Shown: piece after piece, positions 59,198 to 64,000 of the stretch
How the letters are laid out: each line of letters starts with the position of its first letter
Position numbering within the stretch: the stretch's first letter is position 1
Assembly (NCBI RefSeq): GCF_050948215.1
Contig: NC_135152.1
Span: 5,428,310 to 5,492,309, forward strand
From: Halictus rubicundus
Lineage: Eukaryota > Arthropoda > Insecta > Hymenoptera > Halictidae
Direction: 5' to 3'
DNA: 64,000 nt
Notes under the pieces: model-generated
Database searches by the model: none
Seen by the model: the letters and a program-made list of their open reading frames with translations, nothing else
What the model was told of the DNA's origin: nothing
Position numbers and translations under genes: made by a program

Positions 59198-62100
59198 ACG
59201 CGAATTTTCTCGGACTCCTTGCCTTGTGTAATAGAAGTAAATCATAATTCAAGCGCTTTCAAAACATTAAAAAACGAAGCTTCTTCGTGCTCTTGCTGGC
59301 GAATTGTCGTTAGCAAAACGCAATGTCAGAAGAGTTTCCGTTACGCCCGCGGCTAAATTTCGAAATAGAAAATTCGGGGCGGATTCCGAAGGAAAGTCGA
59401 GCTGCGGTTCAATATTTTCCAGAAGGATCCCTTGAAGCGGTCGGCGCGAGTCGCACGAATTCCGAGAATATTCGGAACTTTCACCGCTTTTCACCGCGCG
59501 CGCACGGAAAAAAAGGCAAAAGGGAAAAGTGAAAACGGCTAAAAAAGAAAGTAGAAAGTTTCCTAGTCAGGTAAAAAAAAAAAGAAGAAAAGGCGACACC
59601 CGTAGAAAACGTGGCGGCGGCAGTGTCTGCGTCGGAGATCCGCCGGTATAATTTGTATTTTGGTGGTGTTCGGCCATTCATCCCCGAGAAACGAACGACC
59701 CTTCGAATTGCTTGTACCGGGGGGCAATATCGGCAGTAAAAAAAGGTCTTCGGGTTTTCTGCGCTTTCGCCGGACTCGCCTAACCCTGCAGGCTCTCTTC
59801 TTTTATGACTTCTTCCATGTTTTCGTGAAAAAGATTCCTTGGGAAACCCCGGGCGATCGTCGGTTTAGTTCGAAGGCTCGGAAGCCGGTTAACTTTCGTT
59901 TCGATTATGTTTCGCTTCCTTCGTCATAATTAATGGAGTGCGTAGCTATTAAACGGAACTTTCTTTAGAGAAACTATACCGGCACGCTCCGCGTTATTGT
60001 CTTCGACGCAGGATCCTTTTAATAAATTTCGAAATTCATTATATTATGTATTCAGGCTCCGTAAGAAGTTTCATATTTTGATGTAAAGCGTGGCTCCTCG
60101 ATTAGTAGACTGTGAATATTTATGCAAATCCGGCGTTTTAATTGATTTACTTATGAATTCAATGGGAACTTATTACCACATATTAAACGTAGTTTACATT
60201 TTTATTCAATTAGCCTTTGCCAGTTGCATCCGCTATTAAAGCGCAATTCGTAGTCTAATAATGCGATATGGGGAACATTCGCGACATGCCCGACAAAATG
60301 GGCACTTAGGTTTTAATGGAATGGCTGCCAGACACGATTAAAAACAAAGTCAACAGTTTTAGTGCTCGCCATCTTTCCTCGATCGGCTCGAACAGATGAT
60401 TATGGCGTCACGCGGTTAATTAGCAGTGTCTCGATCGAAACGAATGGCAATCCCCGCGATTCCGCAACGGGTAGAGCACGATGACCTCGTTCGAAATCTC
60501 ATTATCAGTCCACGGAGCGATTAACGCCCGCGGGAGGAGAAATTCCCGTGATAATTCCCGGTCCTACCAAATCATCTCCGTTCGACGGCTCGCGGAGATA
60601 AACGTAAAAGTTTATAAAGTTTCCCTTTGGCCGGCGGTATCTCATCGGCCAGAGGAATTCGCCAATTAACCCCACGAACTGCATCGTAATTGTAGGCTGC
60701 TTCCTGGGCGCCGATTCGACGATACTCTGCTCGGTGTGATGTTTAATCGATGCGCTCGTTCCTCCGGTTGTCGCAGTTCCCGATCGTTTGTCCGAAGGAG
60801 CCGTTCTAGAGTCCATTTTCCACCCTCGTATCGTTCGACTTTATTCGCGAACATCACGCGGAATTTTACATATGCGAATTTGAATGATAATGCCGAATTG
60901 CTGGACGCGTTATGTACTGTGTCACGCAGCGCACGTTCTCATGGAAATCGGGCTGAGATGGACGCTGGTTTAGGGCCGTTTTGGCGCAAAATTGGCCCCG
61001 GAACAACCCTTACGACCCTTTTCCATTTTCCCTCAAATTGGGTTCCCGTTAGATAGCACTGCGATTCCAGAAGGATTTATTTCAATGTTCTTCGGGCCTC
61101 GGTTAGAACGATAGTATTTGCAAAATTATCCTCCGAGCATTCCCTTCGGCCCTCTATTCTATTTTCCAATCAATCTTCCAATAAATCTTAGATTTTGAAA
61201 AAATTTCTAACGGCAACATAAAATATTTCTGAGTGTTTTGAGTGGGGACGAACTGGCCGATAATTTAATCATCCCCTAGACAAGCCTCCCGAACGCCTCT
61301 TCGGTTTATCAGTCTTCCTGACTGCATTGTAATTAGATGAAGCAACGATTTTTACACGTGAGTCTTACTTTCGTGTTTGTACATCGACAAAATATATCTA
61401 GAGATTACAACGGCCACGATGCGAGTAAAGATAATTGGTGATTTCGTAATTCGTCGGCGAAACGATTGTTGATGCCTGTTCCATAACGCCGGTTGAATAT
61501 CATGCATAAATTGAAGGAATGCAACTATTATTATTTCCTCCACTGATCACGACCGGTCGGCGCGGCGGCAGGGACGGTATTACATCGAGAGAGGCGCTCT
61601 CTTTAGAATTTTGATTGCAAGAAATTGTTTGTTCGCCGGCCGGAAACAATCAGTTTCTCCTTCCCTACGTCGTTTATTTCGTCGGCTGTATTCTTTCTTG
61701 GGTCGGCAGGGTCTTTTCTGTTCTCGCGTTCCTCATCGGACAGGGCCGAGGGGCGTTTTTCAACGGCGCAAAGTAGATCGTTAGCCGGTGCATGGAACAC
61801 TGCCAGAAACTATAATCGCGTCACGCTCGAATAGTAGCGGTCGGCGGTGGAAGTAACGTCGGTATCGGGACGGGAAATCGATTAGCGCGACGATAAATTC
61901 CGATTTGAGTTATATTACCATATTAATTACATATTTATGACGTTATTTGTTAGAAGCGGCGGTGCGCGCGCCCGCGTCCGCTCCGCTCGCGACCGTGTTT
62001 CTGTTGCATTGTTTCGCGCGCTCATTAAATCGCGCATTGATAGGGGGCCGCATTAAATTCGCGACCACGCAACCATGGCCTGATAATATAATGAGATATA

Positions 62101-62575
62101 TACATATATTTCCCTTCCTTTTTTTCAGCCGTCGCGTTCATCTCTCTCTCTCCCTCTCTCTTCTCGCCCGCCGAATTTGCGTTGCGAATTTACATTTCAT
62201 TGTCGGCGGGCCCGAGGCCCGACGTTTTTGTCGTTCCGCGTGCGGGGGACACTGTCCAATTAAGAAAGGCCCCGCGCTATCGTGGCGGCGGAGTCATGGC
62301 CGAAGAATTTGACGGACCTCTAGCCGTGCTTGCTTCCATACGTCACCTTTTTTCCTCGCCTAAATAAAGAACGGGACAACGCCGAGCTCTCGCGGCGTGT
62401 CCCGGCCCGACCCGGTCCGTTCGCCGATATACGCCAAGATAAATTTTGACAGTGAACAAGAAAAGGCAATTTAGAGGAATTTCGGCGATCTACTTTTATA
62501 TAGGAAAGTTTGTGCCCGTATATGGCGGTGATAAATCGCCCCGCCAGAGTCTGAAAGCTAGAAATATTTAAAGGC

Positions 62576-62578
<3 letters not shown>
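59198..62578. other. Downstream spacer, no gene seen
   Basis: GC-moderate sequence with one small inverted-repeat element (60107-60256) and a short CT tract at 62140-62162. No exon recognised. Confidence 0.5.
60107..60256. mobile_element. AGACTGCGGAT-family element, short
   Basis: Starts AGACTGTGAATATTTATGCA and ends GCGCAATTCGTAGTCT, imperfect inverted repeats. About 150 bp, AT-rich, non-coding. Confidence 0.55.

Positions 62579-62625
<47 letters not shown>
62579..62625. repeat. Long (CT)n microsatellite
   Basis: About 23 uninterrupted CT units. ATGGCGG lies about 55 bp upstream (62522-62528). Confidence 0.93.
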
Positions 62626-62626
<1 letters not shown>

Positions 62627-62918
62627 ACTCCGATATCGTGTTTCCGAGCGGACGGCCAAAACGCGTCTGCGGTTTTCTTTGTGAACGAAGGTTTTCTGCG
62701 TTCCCGGTCGAATAATATACTCGTCGATGCGAGAATCATCGAGCCCGCGGTATTCCTCGCCGCTTATTTCTGGGATCTCGTACATCTGCGTTAACGATGG
62801 AATTGGATATGAATGATTCATAGAGAAAAGTAGAGCCAACGTTGGTACGAGCAGCGGGTCGGCAAGTAGTATGAGCGATCCTTTATACGACCAGCTATCC
62901 CGTCGACGGTATAGCGAT

Positions 62919-62931
62919 GCCATCTAGTGGC
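62919..62931 (-). promoter_or_regulatory. CTCF-like motif
   Basis: The - strand reads GCCACTAGATGGC, which fits the CTCF core CCASYAGRKGGC at every position. It lies on the presumed Antp side of Ubx, where an insulator would be plausible. Occupancy is not shown by sequence. Confidence 0.4.
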
Positions 62932-64000
62932 TCTAACGACATCTGACTTAATTATGGCCGCCTCACCCCTAGCTCTTGAGGGCGTGGTTAAGGCGGGGAC
63001 GCCCGGCGACGACAATTTCGTCGCATTGGCTCGTCACTTTTCACCGTCTACCATGGTTCTACATTTTTCTTCCCGTGAAAATAAAATTCCAACGGGCTCT
63101 TTTCATTGCAACAATCACCGGGAAGTGTCTGGAAAAAGCTGGAAAACAAGTAGAACGGGTCGAAATAATTCTCTGGTTGGTGTAGTACTCCGCGGCACTA
63201 TTTTTCGTTAATTGCTCGTTTCCGTCGCAGATGGCAGCACGGTTCAACGCGTCGCCGGTCGACAAAGTGGCTGGTCTGCCTTACCGACGGCTCAATCGGT
63301 ACGGGACGTAATTTAGAGCCGCTCCTACTTACCGTGCTTAACGCCATTCCACGGTAGTCCAATGATTGCCGGTAATGCGTTTTATGGTTTGTTTTTATCG
63401 ACGCGGTCGTACAGTAACTTACAGTGCTGTTTCTGGTTCTCAACGTCGGGCTCCCCTGTTCCAGACCCAGGGGAATTCCCGGCTCGTGTTTCCACGTACG
63501 GGTCGTATATGTGCACACGGGGTTATGTGTTCGAGGCGGGTCTCGGACCTGTCGCGTTTTCTCGAATAGCGGATTCTCACGATCATTCCAAATGATGTCG
63601 CGCAATTTAGGCGGTGTTGCAGGACACCGAATAAAACAGCGCGCGATTTTATTGCTACCGGTAAACCCTGATTCGGACAGATTGATGAATCCTCATCCTC
63701 CTACTATGTTCCCGCCCCTAATCCCACCACGTTTCTCCGTATTTCCTCGGCGCGTTCGAACCGACCGCTCCGTTGCTCGTCACCGGCGGGCCCTGGGATC
63801 TTTATTGGCTGTAAAGGAAGACATTTTACGATCCATAAAAGCGTTTATAGCGCTCGAGCAGTCTTACCTCGGTTCTTACACCCCAGTTATATCCATTACC
63901 CCTTCCGCGGCCTTTCCAAGGGCGGCCACCGGCACGCGCGCGCTCTCGCCGACGCCGCCTTCGAGATTTACAGGTTACGCTCCCGGTAACACCTCGTAAA
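62932..64000. other. Non-coding stretch to window end, nothing recognised
   Basis: GC-moderate, CpG-rich sequence. The open frame running to the window edge from 63424 has no recognised domain and mixed shadow composition. Confidence 0.45.

Overview
The window looks like animal nuclear DNA, most probably from a holometabolous insect and likely Hymenoptera. The case for this: one unmistakable Hox homeobox exon, long stretches without genes, GC-moderate and CpG-rich sequence broken by AT-rich islands, very many (GA)n/(CT)n tracts, and several families of short non-coding transposon relics. The assignment to Hymenoptera is inference from overall character. The homeobox assignment is firm.

The only gene part I can defend is the 3' coding exon of Ultrabithorax (Ubx), + strand, 55310-55626. 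It begins at a TTGCAG splice acceptor and encodes the whole 60-residue homeodomain, the UbdA motif and the insect-type Gln/Ala-rich C-terminus, ending at a TAG. The Ubx exon that carries the N-terminus and the YPWM motif is not visible anywhere in the window. The 55 kb upstream is therefore best read as part of the long Ubx intron, a region that in other insects holds enhancers and Polycomb response elements. The 8.4 kb downstream would be the Ubx 3' UTR and the spacer towards Antennapedia.

Layout: 146-948 tandem array of a ~199-bp inverted-repeat element on a 216-bp period; 0.95-5.2 kb unique sequence; 5.19-5.44 kb TTAA-flanked MITE; 7.6-8.2 kb diverged repeats with GCCAT motifs; 10.44-10.88 kb nested pair of TTAA MITEs; 12.74-12.95 kb CAGT-ended MITE; 15.1 kb TTAA relic; 16.79-17.24 kb two MITEs side by side; 20.44 kb relic; 25.57-25.89 kb 81-bp minisatellite; 40.42-40.75 kb and 49.55-49.74 kb further MITEs; 53.24-53.74 kb diverged 92-bp repeats; 54.78-55.07 kb TTAA MITE; 55.31-55.63 kb Ubx homeobox exon; 56.07-56.31 and 58.87-59.20 kb TTAA MITEs; 62.58 kb (CT)n and 62.92 kb CTCF-like motif.

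Most long open frames here are translations of GA/CT-rich low-complexity DNA or of repeats and are not reported as genes. Polycomb-element, CTCF and alternative-3'-end calls are sequence-pattern inferences. The most notable points are a Ser at homeodomain position 37, a consensus splice donor 92 nt after the stop, an open 29-codon extension between the TAG and that donor, and the bracketing of the exon by TTAA MITEs.
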